Positions 53,879 to 62,924 of a DNA stretch of 64,000 nucleotides are shown here, piece after piece. The DNA is from Hyphomicrobium_A sp044507625 (GTDB taxonomy: Bacteria; Pseudomonadota; Alphaproteobacteria; Rhizobiales; Hyphomicrobiaceae). The notes under the pieces were generated by a model. That model did no database searches, had not been told where the DNA came from, and worked only from the letters and a program-made list of their open reading frames with translations. The stretch's first letter is position 1. Each line of letters starts with the position of its first letter. A program made the position numbers and the translations under genes. Location of the stretch: contig JBIQJE010000001.1 of NCBI GenBank assembly GCA_044507625.1, forward strand, positions 248,001 to 312,000. The letters are read 5' to 3'.

Positions 53879-54568
53879 CTAACCGAGGGCAAAGCGCTCC
53901 AACTGTTTGCGGTTCAGGAGGTGGAGCCGGCCCGCCGGCATGAATGCGATGATCTGCTCGCGAACGAGACCAGCCAGCGACTGCCGCAGAATATCTGCGG
54001 TCGTTCCGACGAGGTCTGGCAATTGGGGCAGCGCCTCGCCGAGATTGAGGATTTCTCTGCCGTTTAACTGCGGCTCGCTGCGGTTGAAGCGGGCGAGAAG
54101 GTAGGAGGCAATTCGGATCGACGGGTCCGCATTGCGGCGGAGCACGGCCACCGCAAGCCTGTCCGCAACGCTGGCAGCAGCGTCGCGGTCCGCTCGCGTG
54201 CCGTCGAGCGTTCGGCATCCACGCCCGAGCGAAACGGTCTTTGCCGAGCACGCAAACAAGCGGGCCGACGTCACAGCGCGGATGGAGAACTTCATCTTGT
54301 CGACCGTCGAGAATCCGGCGACGTCCCCCCTCTCCAGGGTATCTACCAACGCGACCCGTCCTCGCGTGTCTGGGTATTCGATACCCAGAACGCCGGCAAT
54401 GATGTAGAAGCGCGACTGTGCCGGGTCGCCAGAACGCGCGATATACTCTCCCTGCCGGACATCTCGGACGCCTTCGGTGTTATTGGGACTGCGTGCCTCA
54501 ATGTCCGAGAGTTCCAAGTCGTCGACGTCTTGCATCTTCTGATTGTCGCTTGCCCAGAAGTACCACAT
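53879..54568 (-). CDS. Crp/Fnr-family transcriptional regulator
   Basis: About 229 residues from the ATG at 54568, five bases after GGAGG. The cyclic-nucleotide-binding-like beta-roll spans residues ~35-130 (VRQGEYIARSGDPAQSRFYIIAGVLGI..GRVALVDTLERGDVAGFS). The C-terminal helix-turn-helix is LPQLPDLVGTTADILRQSLAGLVREQIIAF. No FNR-type N-terminal cysteine cluster is present and the cAMP-contact residues are not conserved, so it probably senses another signal. The next minus-strand unit downstream, 708 bases away, is the arginine decarboxylase. Confidence 0.8.
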   Translation of the reverse strand: MWYFWASDNQKMQDVDDLELSDIEARSPNNTEGVRDVRQGEYIARSGDPAQSRFYIIAGVLGIEYPDTRGRVALVDTLERGDVAGFSTVDKMKFSIRAVTSARLFACSAKTVSLGRGCRTLDGTRADRDAAASVADRLAVAVLRRNADPSIRIASYLLARFNRSEPQLNGREILNLGEALPQLPDLVGTTADILRQSLAGLVREQIIAFMPAGRLHLLNRKQLERFALG

Positions 54569-54730
54569 TGCATCCTCCGTATATCTCATCGAGCGCCGAC
54601 TCCTGGCGGATGCCCGGCAAGCCAACCATCAGCGCCGTACACATAAAGTTGCGGACGAGAAGCCGTTTCTGATCCCTGCAGCAACTTTCGATCAGAGCTT
54701 CAATTTCCGGGCTCGGCATCGCGGGTACGA

Positions 54731-55726
54731 TCATTTCATCTGGCGATCGTCTGCCGGAGCCGCAGCATCTTCCTCGGCACGGTGCAACGCGTGCTCATGC
54801 TGCACCAGCACGTCGTCATCCGACGGCTGGCGATCCGGCGGCGGAACGGTGCCCCGCGCGCCTGCCGCTTCCGCAGCGTTCGCCGCATCAATATCGCTGG
54901 CAGGGATCGCGTCGTCAGGGCTGGGGAGAACGATGACGTCGGGCGGCTGCGCTTCGCCGCCGAACAGTTGCATAATTCTCAGATCTTGCCCCGCCAGAGC
55001 CGAAGAGGGGTTGGTTTCTACGTCGTCGACTTTGACACCATAGTCGCGCTCAAGGTCGGCGATGTCGATGCCGCGATTGACGATTGTCTGGCTGACGACG
55101 GCCACAGTTTGAATCGTGGCGGACTCTTCTACGCGGGTTGTGTTCTCCTCGACCGGCAAAACGACTTGCGACACGAAGGGTGAGGCAATCTCCTGCGCTT
55201 CAACGAAGCACCATTCATGCGGGGCGGGATCGTACTCAGATTGCCAAGTGGGGCTCAGAGCGACGCGCCAGGTCTTGCCCCAGACGCGCGCCGGTGGAAA
55301 CGGTGCCCAACCGATGTGCGTGGGTCCCGACTTCCACACCACCCATGCGGGCGCCCAAGTATACCCAGGCACCCAAAACCAATAGCCATGCAGGTCGCGG
55401 TCCCACCATCCATAGTGATAGACGATCGCTCCAAATCGCTCGTGCGAATCCCAGACCCAACCATACTGCGAAGTATGGACCCACCTTCCTGCTGTGTAGG
55501 GGCGCCAGCGATCAGAAACGTGTGGTGTCCAGGTCCAGCCATACCGGGCGTGGCGACGCCATTGGCCATGTGGCTTCAGCTCATTGAAGAAGTATCGAAA
55601 CTCGTCTCTACGCTTTTCACCGTTGGCGGCCAGGGAAGCATCAAACAGCGACGGCGGCCATGTGAAGGGATCTCCCGACGCCCACGCGATGGCTCCAACG
55701 AAGGTTGCTAACAGCATCGATCGCAT
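54731..55726 (-). CDS. DUF6600-like secreted Trp/Tyr-rich protein
   Basis: Encodes 331 residues; GGGGAG precedes the start. A short signal peptide (MLLATFVGAIAWASG) is followed by a dense Trp/Tyr-Gly-His region (residues ~50-150): HARYGWTWTPHV, RWVHTSQYGWVWDSHERFGAIVYHYGWW, GYWFWVPGYTWAPAWVVWKSGPTHIGWAPFPP, the repeating YGWxW pattern of DUF6600-type surface proteins. The C-terminal half is acidic and Ala/Pro-rich, likely disordered. Function unknown; an envelope protein is likely. It lies directly before a two-component system on the same strand (273-base gap). Confidence 0.75.
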   Translation of the reverse strand: MRSMLLATFVGAIAWASGDPFTWPPSLFDASLAANGEKRRDEFRYFFNELKPHGQWRRHARYGWTWTPHVSDRWRPYTAGRWVHTSQYGWVWDSHERFGAIVYHYGWWDRDLHGYWFWVPGYTWAPAWVVWKSGPTHIGWAPFPPARVWGKTWRVALSPTWQSEYDPAPHEWCFVEAQEIASPFVSQVVLPVEENTTRVEESATIQTVAVVSQTIVNRGIDIADLERDYGVKVDDVETNPSSALAGQDLRIMQLFGGEAQPPDVIVLPSPDDAIPASDIDAANAAEAAGARGTVPPPDRQPSDDDVLVQHEHALHRAEEDAAAPADDRQMK

Positions 55727-55999
55727 TCTGACGCTCCCCTGGAAATGCGCCCCATACGCCCCAATGAGTGGCCGAGGGCGTGGAAGCTCCTGCGGCCGTC
55801 TCAGGCTGCACGAGGTAGCCGGCGTTCATGGAGAACCCGTAGAGGGACCGTCTGCGAACTGTCGGGCGCAAAGACCGTCGTGACGCTACAGATCGTGCTG
55901 TCTGGTGAAGCGCGCATCAGTAGGTTCGCAGCATTGGCGACGTCGGGCACGGGCGACAGAGATGCTCATCGGGCGACAATCGAACGGGTCACCTGAGCA

Positions 56000-57172
56000 T
56001 CACGCAGTCTTATTTTCCAATCGCTCTATCGGCGCCTGCTTGCCGATGAACCTTCCGCCGAACCGCGTCGGTTTTGCTGCTGCGCGCGGCAAATAGATCT
56101 CGAAGATTGCACCATTGGGGCTCGCTGCGCGCGCCAGCGCGGTTCCGCCGTGGGCCTGTGCGATGGCCTGCACGACAGCTAGGCCCAAGCCACTACCGCC
56201 ACCTGCGCGCGAGCGACTTTCATCCGCGCGCCAGAAGGGCTCAAACACCAGGCTTTCCGCCCCAGGGGGCAAGCCGGGGCCGCTATCGCAAACCCGCAGA
56301 ATTCCTTTTTCGAGCGTTGCACGCGTTTCGACGCGGAGGACGCCCGGAGCTGCGTACCGCCGCGCATTTTCGAGAATAGCGAGAAGTGCCTGCCGCACCC
56401 GCGCGCCATCGGCTCTAACCTGTACACTGCCCAAATCGGACACAAGATCGATGCCGGCGTCTTTGAGCTCTGGGGTGACAACGGAAACCACCTTGGCGGC
56501 CTCCTCTGCGAGGTCCACGGTTTCGAGCCGGAGCTCAAGCCGACCACTTTGAGCGAGCGTGAAAACTCTGAGGTCCTCGACGATGCGTGTGAGACTGTCG
56601 ACCTGGGCAATCAAACCCCGAATTGCTGCCGCGTCCGGCGCGAATACCCCATCGACGACCCCTTGCAGCCGACCGCGGAGAATCGTCAGTGGCGTTCTCA
56701 GCTCGTGTGCGATCGCCACATTCCAAGCGCGCATCTCAGCTTCGGACTGCCTCAACTGACTGGCCATTCCATTGAAATCGTCAACGAGCTGTCGCGTCTC
56801 GTCAAACATTGCGCCCTCAGGAGTGGCGCGGGCCGACAAATCTCCGCGCGCGATGTGGCGTGCGGCCATTCCCACGGCATCGAGGGGCCGGATAAGACGA
56901 CGCGAGAAGCGCACGGCGGCTGCAATCGCTCCCGCCATGCCCAATAGCCAAAGCACAAGGAAAGCGCCCCATTCGAGCGGCCCCGGCCAGAGGTCGAACC
57001 AGTTGAGCCCCCCCTCTGGTAGAGGTGTGTCTCCCATCAATAATTTTGGATCAAAATAGATGACGAGCGCATAGAATAGGGTAATGCCGACAATCATGAC
57101 TGCGAGTGCGAGGCCGGTGACTGCTGCCATCCAGATGACGAGCTGTCGATTGAGCCCCGTTGTCGATTTCAT
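56000..57172 (-). CDS. Sensor histidine kinase (OmpR-partner class, BaeS-like)
   Basis: Encodes 390 residues; the ATG overlaps the response-regulator stop by four bases. Two membrane helices (about 11-40 and 66-90) enclose a very short periplasmic loop (about 25 residues), so it senses membrane or cytoplasmic cues rather than having a large sensor domain. A HAMP segment follows, then the phospho-acceptor His156 in AIAHELRTPLT, the N-box LENARRYA, and G-boxes DSGPGLPPG and GGGSGLGLAVV. It autophosphorylates and passes phosphate to the adjacent regulator. Confidence 0.92.
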   Translation of the reverse strand: MKSTTGLNRQLVIWMAAVTGLALAVMIVGITLFYALVIYFDPKLLMGDTPLPEGGLNWFDLWPGPLEWGAFLVLWLLGMAGAIAAAVRFSRRLIRPLDAVGMAARHIARGDLSARATPEGAMFDETRQLVDDFNGMASQLRQSEAEMRAWNVAIAHELRTPLTILRGRLQGVVDGVFAPDAAAIRGLIAQVDSLTRIVEDLRVFTLAQSGRLELRLETVDLAEEAAKVVSVVTPELKDAGIDLVSDLGSVQVRADGARVRQALLAILENARRYAAPGVLRVETRATLEKGILRVCDSGPGLPPGAESLVFEPFWRADESRSRAGGGSGLGLAVVQAIAQAHGGTALARAASPNGAIFEIYLPRAAAKPTRFGGRFIGKQAPIERLENKTA

Positions 57173-57861
57173 GGCAGCTCCGTCAATCGATATCCAACAC
57201 CGCGGACACCCGCAAGAAAGCCCGTCGCTCCGGCCGCATCGAACTTGCGCCGCAGGTTGCTCGCATGGCTGTCGACGGTTCGCTCGAGCGCGTCGCTCTC
57301 CGGGAAGCAGGCATCGATCAACTCTGCGCGGCTGAACACGCGCGAGGGCGCCCTGGCCATGTGAGCAAGGATCCGAAATTCCGTGAGTGTCAGATCGAGC
57401 CGGACGCGTCCGCGCTCGGCGACGTCGACATAGGCGACATGCGAAGACTCGTCGATTTCCAGCTGTCCAATCCGCAGCGTCGCCGGTGCCGTCTGACCGT
57501 GAGCACGCCGGAGCACGGCTTTGACCCGGGCAACCACCTCGAGCGGATTGAAGGGTTTCACAACGTAGTCGTCCGCTCCGATACGCAGCGCTTGGAGCTT
57601 GTCCAGATCTTCGTCGAGCGCCGTGACCATGATGACAGGTGTTTCCCTCCGCTGCCGGATCGCTGCGAGCACTTGGTAGCCGTCGGCTTTTGGCATCTTC
57701 ACGTCGAGCAGGACAATATCCGGCTTTAGTCGTCCGTGGAGCTCGATGGCAGTCGCCCCGTCGGTCGCGCGGACCGTCCGCAGGCCCTCGCGTATGAGAT
57801 AGGCTTCGAGAATTCCAGCGACTTCCGCGTCATCCTCGGCGATTAGCGCAAGAGCGTTCAT
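57169..57861 (-). CDS. OmpR/BaeR-type response regulator
   Basis: Encodes 230 residues. The receiver domain has the acidic pair Glu9-Asp10, phospho-acceptor Asp53 (IVLLDVKMP), the conserved Thr in MVTALDE and the Lys in VVKPF. The C-terminal winged helix includes LTLTEFRILAHMARAPSRVFSRAELID and VDSHASNLRRKF..VRGVGYRL. It is first in the pair and overlaps the kinase gene, forming one operon. Targets are unknown; the DUF6600-like gene downstream and the RND system are candidates. Confidence 0.93.
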   Translation of the reverse strand: MNALALIAEDDAEVAGILEAYLIREGLRTVRATDGATAIELHGRLKPDIVLLDVKMPKADGYQVLAAIRQRRETPVIMVTALDEDLDKLQALRIGADDYVVKPFNPLEVVARVKAVLRRAHGQTAPATLRIGQLEIDESSHVAYVDVAERGRVRLDLTLTEFRILAHMARAPSRVFSRAELIDACFPESDALERTVDSHASNLRRKFDAAGATGFLAGVRGVGYRLTELP

Positions 57862-58610
57862 GGGGTCTTCCGGCGTGAGGGCGCGGGGCCCCTACTATTG
57901 CTGATATCATGGAAGATCTCCGTGGAGACTGCGTCGAGACTGTGTCGACTTGGCGTTGCGCCTTGTCCACCGGACGGTAACTGCGCTTCCGGGACGCATA
58001 GCGTCGATATCGCGCCAGGCCCAATCCCCCGCTGACGCCGTGCCAAGTAACTATGAATCGAAAGGGTACGCGGATGGCAGCGAGGTCTTGGGGCTTCTAC
58101 GAGAGCGAAGGCTTCCCTTGGACTGCCGGGCACCGATGCCCACGTTCGCCCGGCCGCTTCAAGCTCCTGGGTGATGTCTGACCGTTGTCTACCGCGACCG
58201 GAATGGCGCCAGCGGAATTGATTCCGCGCGAGAATGCCTCGACAGCGTGCGGCCGGTACTCAGGAGATGCCGCCGTGTCTTAGATGGCCGAGGAATGCCA
58301 CGTCCATGCCCTCGTTTCTCATATCCGCATCGCATCGAAAGACGAATTGTTTCCGCGGGTATCGAAGCCTCGGGGTTTCCTCCTGGAAAAAGTAGATGGC
58401 CAGCCGCGGGCGAGTTAAATATTGCCCGTGCCGCTACGGCTTCGATCGCCGTGGTAAAATCGTAAGCGGTGCGAAACGCGGATGCGCCACGCAGGGCCCT
58501 CGCGGTCCGGGCTGGCCAACTGGAAAAGATTTTGAGGCTTAAGCAGGCTCTGCGCATGTCCCGTTTGGGTTAGATGCGGAAGATGATGTTTGGCAGCAGC
58601 TTACCGTGTA
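57862..58610. other. Intergenic region, nothing supported
   Basis: Short open frames on both strands (longest about 120 codons on the minus strand at 58189-58557) lack domains and ribosome sites. The left end should contain the promoter of the two-component operon. No hairpin with a T-run or RNA gene is apparent. Confidence 0.45.
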
Positions 58611-59483
58611 TCACGGGAACTGTTCGGCTTGCGTGCACATTCGGTTCTTCGGATCGTTGATGCAAATACACGTGATATTGTTTAACGCATACTGGGGATT
58701 GGAGCAGTCCGCCGGGCCGTTCGGCGAGGCGAGTTTGGAGAGCACCGGAAACACCGGTGTGTAGATGTCAGGATCAGAGGTGCGGTTCCTAGCTATGAGG
58801 GATTTGCTCGGTGCTTCGCCGAGATAAACTTTGAAACCGCTCGTGATCCTCGTGTGTTCCTCCTGGCCGAAATTTGCGTTGGCAAATACGGAGATCGGAA
58901 CGTCACCAGCACGGAAAAGGAATTCGGCGCCGGCGGCGCCGAGGCTAACCTCATTTATATAACGATAACCGCCATAAAGTTTGAAGTCGTCGGTGACATA
59001 GTAGGTGAGGTCGGTTTGCGCAAAGAAGTGCCCGTCATCGAGCGCAATCATGGGTGTACCATTCAATGTTGACGGCGTCTCGACGCTCTCGTAGCCGGCG
59101 ATCCCTCCGAGCGTGAAGCGGCCGAGATATAGCTCTCCTTCCGCAGCCGCGCGCCAGATGTCGATGTCGTTCCAGGTGTGGTAGCTGCCATAGATGCCGA
59201 GCAGATGGCTCGACGGATCGCGCGTGAAGAGATGCACGCCACCACCGCCCAAGACCTCGCCGTCGATCGAGCCAACCGCTGTATCGAATTGCAGGCCAAG
59301 CGCGTGTCCGACGGGAAGTGCATAGCTGCCCAAGGCCAAGACGGACCCTTCATCGTCGTAGGAACCCGCTTCGACGCCAAATTTTACATTTGGCGCAGAC
59401 ACTGCGGGTCCCCGACCATCGGCCGTTGCGCTGGTGAAAAGAGTCAAGAAAAGCAAAGGACAAAGCCAAATCGAGGAACGCAT
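58611..59483 (-). CDS. Outer-membrane beta-barrel-like protein
   Basis: About 290 residues from the ATG at 59483. A signal peptide (SIWLCPLLFLTLFTSATA) is followed by about ten short amphipathic strands with Gly/Tyr turns (FGVEAGSYDDEGSVLALGSYALP, LGIYGSYHTWNDIDIW, LYLGRFTLGGIAGYESV, FAQTDLTYYVTDDFKLYGGYRYIN, ITSGFKVYLGEAP), as in small porin-like barrels. The C-terminal ~45 residues are not barrel-like and hold four cysteines (CSNPQ, CICIN, MCTQ), suggesting a disulfide-stabilised tail. The family is not recognised. It lies just downstream of the two tandem LuxR genes on the same strand and may be their target. Confidence 0.7.
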   Translation of the reverse strand: MRSSIWLCPLLFLTLFTSATADGRGPAVSAPNVKFGVEAGSYDDEGSVLALGSYALPVGHALGLQFDTAVGSIDGEVLGGGGVHLFTRDPSSHLLGIYGSYHTWNDIDIWRAAAEGELYLGRFTLGGIAGYESVETPSTLNGTPMIALDDGHFFAQTDLTYYVTDDFKLYGGYRYINEVSLGAAGAEFLFRAGDVPISVFANANFGQEEHTRITSGFKVYLGEAPSKSLIARNRTSDPDIYTPVFPVLSKLASPNGPADCSNPQYALNNITCICINDPKNRMCTQAEQFP

Positions 59484-59616
59484 CACACTTAATTCTCACG
59501 CTGCTACATATTCCGGACTCAAGTTGCGGAAGATGGAAACGTGGCGCATACCCTGATTGAGGTAGGACACCTTCTTCATCTATGCGATTGTGGTCGTTGG
59601 ATCACACTAGGGGCGT

Positions 59617-60810
59617 TCAGGCGCCGCGGTGCAGCCACGCGGGGCTGCTGGCGATCTTCGAGATCAGTTCGGGCTGGCGGCTGACGCCCAGCTTGGAGAA
59701 GATTTTCTTGAGATGAGCACGGGCGGTGTCGACCGCGATGCCGAGTTCGGCCGCGACTTCGCTCAGCGACCGGCCGACGACGAGCCGTTCGCAGATGCGC
59801 GCCTCTGCAGGCGTCAATCCGAAGAGGCGCCGCAGAAGATCGACGCGGGTTTCGATTGGCTGCTCGGGCAGGGAAAACAGAAGCACCGCGACGGGCCGTT
59901 CGGACTGGTCGGGCGCGCCCGGGATTCGATCGCGCAGTCGATGTGTGGTCATTCGAATGGGTTCGCGGCCGGACAGCCGCGCAATTGACAGCGCTTGCGC
60001 TGTCGTCCTAGGCGCGGAGCTGAGGCAGTCGCTGATGGCTCGGCGTAAGGCATTATCGTCGGCTGCCAGGTGCGCGCGAACCATCCCGGCGTTGATGGAT
60101 AATCCGTCGCCAAGCTCAGCGATCCTCAGTCCTGCGCGATTGCCGTGGATGAGGCGTCCGTCCCACTCGACGAGAAAGATACCCATGCCGACGCTATCGA
60201 GAGCGCCAAGGGCGGTGCCGGCCTCGAAACGTACGCCGGCGAGATGCTCACTGATGGCGATCGACTGCTTCAAGTGGGGAATGATCTCGCCGAAGGTGGC
60301 GACATCGTCGTGCGTGTAATGCGACGTCTCTTTCCCGCGGAAGACGCCGAGGATGATAAGCGATCCATCGTCCTCCGCAAGACTGACGAGGAGCGAATAC
60401 TCGACGTCGGCGTGCACGAGCATGTCGCGGTAGATCTGCGAGCCGTGAAGCTCGGCTTCATCGATTTCCAGACGGCACGACAGCGGGCGGCTCGGGTAGC
60501 GCTCCAGGTGGCGCACGCGCGGGTCGGTCGGCATCAGCTCGGCGAAATGCCGCTCGAAGCGCTGGGTGGCCAAGCTTAGATCGTCGGTTGTGTACATCCG
60601 GCGTATATCGGCATCGTAGCCGTAGAGCGCGGAAAAATTGAGCAGGCTGTTGCGCGGCTGGACGCGCACGATTTGCGCGCCCTTAGAGGCGAAGGCGATT
60701 GTCATCTCGCGCAGAAAGACAGGCCAACGCGTGCCGTCGATCGCGGCGTCATACAGTTTGGAGATGACGGGGAGGATGCGGACCGCATCTGGAGTACCAG
60801 CGACTGTCAT
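59617..60810 (-). CDS. LuxR-type regulator, second of a tandem pair
   Basis: Encodes 397 residues; the ATG overlaps the stop of the preceding LuxR gene by four bases. The N-terminal sensor region (ISKLYDAAIDGTRWPVFLREM..TDPRVRHLERYPSRPLSCR..EYSLLVSLAEDDGSLIILGVFRG) is closely similar to its neighbour. A central PAS-like segment (GMGIFLVEWDGRLIHGN) leads to the C-terminal helix-turn-helix FGLTPAEARICERLVVGRSLSEVAAELGIAVDTARAHLKKIFSKLGV. The similarity over full length shows tandem duplication. It may act with its partner as a heteromer. Confidence 0.88.
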   Translation of the reverse strand: MTVAGTPDAVRILPVISKLYDAAIDGTRWPVFLREMTIAFASKGAQIVRVQPRNSLLNFSALYGYDADIRRMYTTDDLSLATQRFERHFAELMPTDPRVRHLERYPSRPLSCRLEIDEAELHGSQIYRDMLVHADVEYSLLVSLAEDDGSLIILGVFRGKETSHYTHDDVATFGEIIPHLKQSIAISEHLAGVRFEAGTALGALDSVGMGIFLVEWDGRLIHGNRAGLRIAELGDGLSINAGMVRAHLAADDNALRRAISDCLSSAPRTTAQALSIARLSGREPIRMTTHRLRDRIPGAPDQSERPVAVLLFSLPEQPIETRVDLLRRLFGLTPAEARICERLVVGRSLSEVAAELGIAVDTARAHLKKIFSKLGVSRQPELISKIASSPAWLHRGA

Positions 60811-62054
60811 GTGAGATGTGTTCGCGATTGTGCAGCGATAGCGGCGGGCGACCTCTGCATCCAGGCGGGGCTCGCAAGCACCTTTGCGACGAGCGGGGCT
60901 TGGCCGTCGACGTCCAGCTTGGCAAAGACGTTTTTCAGGTGAACGCGGCAGGTTTCCACGGAGATGGCCATGCTTTCAGCGATGTCCCGCGGAGCCTGGC
61001 CGGCGACAAGCCGCTCGACGACGCGCGCTTCCGTCAGCGTCAATCCGAATAGCCGCCGCAAGAGCTCGGCTGGCGCTTCGACAGGGTCCTCCGGCGCCGA
61101 GATGAAGAGGACAGCGAGGGGACGCTCAAGGCCGCGCGTGCGGTCATCGCCAGGTGCGAGCTGCAGGGGACCGACGACAAGATCGATAGGTTCGCGCCCT
61201 GATGGGCGCGCGACGGGCATGGCGGAGGCTGATGCAGCATCGCCAGCGCTGCGGTTATCGACGACGGTCGCGATGAGGCGGCGAAGTCGGATAGATTCCA
61301 CGTGTGTATCCAACCTCATGCAACCGTCGGGCGCGCTGATGCCGTCGCCGCGCTCGATGATGCGCCTCGCCGATGAATTGGCCCAGGAGATGCGGGCCTC
61401 GCGGTCGACGAGCACGACCCCCATCGCCAAGGTGTCGAGTGCACCGCGGGCGGCATGAGCCTTGAAGCTTGCGTCGGCCAGGTGCTCACTCAATCTGACA
61501 GCTTGCTTCAGATGCGGGATGATCTCGCTGAACAGGGCGACATCCGCTTCGCTAAAGTGCTGGGCCTCCTTGCCGCGAAATGCGCCGAGCATGATCAGCG
61601 AGCCGTCCTCCTCCGGCAGGCTTACGAGGAGCGAGTACTCGACATCGCCAAACCGCAGCATCTCCTGGTAAACCCTCGAAGCGTGCAGTTCCTCCTCCCG
61701 GATCTGCAGGCGGCACGACAAAGGCCGCCCCGGATATTGCTCCAAGATACGCACGCGCGGATCGGTCGGTGTGAGTTGCATGAAGTGCTGCTGGTAGCGG
61801 ATGATAGCGCCCGGCACGCCGCCCTCGGCGCCGTATCGCGCAAGGATCGCATCATCGAATCCGTAGATAGCGGAGAAGTTCAGCGCCGCCGCGCGCGGGT
61901 GCACCCGGACCACCTGTGCGCCCTTGGCGTCAAAGGCGTCCGCGAGCGTCTGCAGGAACTCGAACCAGCGCTTCCCGTCAATTGCCGCGGCATAGAGCAC
62001 GCGGATCGCGGGCAGAATTCTTGCCGGATCTGGAACGCTTGGCGCAGACATCAT
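60807..62054 (-). CDS. LuxR-type regulator, first of a tandem pair
   Basis: Encodes 415 residues from the ATG pair at 62054. Same layout as the downstream paralogue: ILPAIRVLYAAAIDGKRWFEFLQTL start, PTDPRVRILEQYPGRPLSCRLQI, EYSLLVSLPEEDGSLIMLGAFRG, a PAS-like segment (AMGVVLVDREARISWANSSARR), and LTEARVVERLVAGQAPRDIAESMAISVETCRVHLKNVFAKLDV at the C-terminus. No acyl-homoserine-lactone-binding domain of the classical kind is evident. The signal is unknown. Confidence 0.88.
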   Translation of the reverse strand: MMSAPSVPDPARILPAIRVLYAAAIDGKRWFEFLQTLADAFDAKGAQVVRVHPRAAALNFSAIYGFDDAILARYGAEGGVPGAIIRYQQHFMQLTPTDPRVRILEQYPGRPLSCRLQIREEELHASRVYQEMLRFGDVEYSLLVSLPEEDGSLIMLGAFRGKEAQHFSEADVALFSEIIPHLKQAVRLSEHLADASFKAHAARGALDTLAMGVVLVDREARISWANSSARRIIERGDGISAPDGCMRLDTHVESIRLRRLIATVVDNRSAGDAASASAMPVARPSGREPIDLVVGPLQLAPGDDRTRGLERPLAVLFISAPEDPVEAPAELLRRLFGLTLTEARVVERLVAGQAPRDIAESMAISVETCRVHLKNVFAKLDVDGQAPLVAKVLASPAWMQRSPAAIAAQSRTHLT

Positions 62055-62295
62055 TTAATTCGCGTTCTTCGCGCAAAAATCACTAAATAAGATCTCACTA
62101 TAATCGGCATAAGCAGCCGCGCAACCTATAGTGGCGGCATGCCAACATCCATACCATTCGGCCCGGGGTAAATGCATACCCCATTCGGGAGATGTGCCAG
62201 TTGCGCGAGCAGGAATGACCGCTTTTCGTGGCTTCGGCCTACCCGATCTGGGGGACGCATAGCCCGGTCGCTCGTGCGAACATTCCGTCATTTGA

Positions 62296-62862
62296 TTGCA
62301 GAAAGACCGGATCGCGACATCAATGTTTCGACTGTTTTCGATGCCCTCGTGGCGGGGGCGGCCGTGCTGTGCGTCGACGCTCGGTTGGAGGTGTGATCAA
62401 AGCGGCTGCAACAATCTGCGTTGCCGCAACCCGTCAGCCATAGCCGCTTGCTACGATAGTGCCGGCGTCTTCACGACACCGATATTAGGCGATGTGCCCG
62501 CGCAGCACCTGGAACGCCTTTGGACGCTATTTTTTTCAAGAACACGGGACAATATACTGACATATAAGCTCGTCGATGCGGGTCTGGTGAGCGCGCGTGT
62601 GGAAGGGCGCGTCAGCTACGTGCTACTCGTCTCCGGCAGGCGAGTATCGTGTCCTTTCGACTCGCTGCTGCATGTTCGCGATCGCCTGATCCGACATCAC
62701 GTGGACGACTTCGACCCTTGGGGGTGGGCCCAGATGGCGTTTGGCACTAAAGGCCTGATGCTGGGCTGGTCAAATACTTGGCAACGGCGGCTATCAAACG
62801 ATTTGCGCACGTCACTCTCGTTGCCGAAAGCCTCGCACCATGATGACTGCTCGCTTGCATGA
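62296..62862 (+). CDS. Doubtful hypothetical protein
   Basis: A 188-codon frame. The first ~60 residues overlap the dispersed repeat and look non-native. From about residue 60 the sequence (GDVPAQHLERLWTLFFSRTRDNILTYKLVDAG, then RLIRHHVDDFDPWGWAQMAFGTKGLML) is more protein-like, so the true gene, if any, may start near 62460. No family is recognised and no good ribosome site was found. It could be a decayed gene. Confidence 0.3.
   Translation: MQKDRIATSMFRLFSMPSWRGRPCCASTLGWRCDQSGCNNLRCRNPSAIAACYDSAGVFTTPILGDVPAQHLERLWTLFFSRTRDNILTYKLVDAGLVSARVEGRVSYVLLVSGRRVSCPFDSLLHVRDRLIRHHVDDFDPWGWAQMAFGTKGLMLGWSNTWQRRLSNDLRTSLSLPKASHHDDCSLA
62364..62393 (+). repeat. Dispersed 30-bp repeat, copy B
   Basis: Identical over 30 bases to 53643-53672 (opposite strand). 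The flanks share CTGTTTTCGATGCC and GGCTGCAACAATC in the same order, with different spacing. This copy lies between the LuxR promoter region and a doubtful open frame. Confidence 0.8.
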
Positions 62863-62924
62863 GCCGTAGGCTTTCTCATCTCTAAACGCAGAACTGGGAA
62901 AGGGCTGATCGCCTTGCAGACTTG

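Noticed and set aside
53359..53943. 194-codon plus-strand frame
   Set aside because: Low-information Arg/Leu/Pro sequence; it overlaps the 3' end of the Crp-type gene on the other strand and contains the dispersed repeat.
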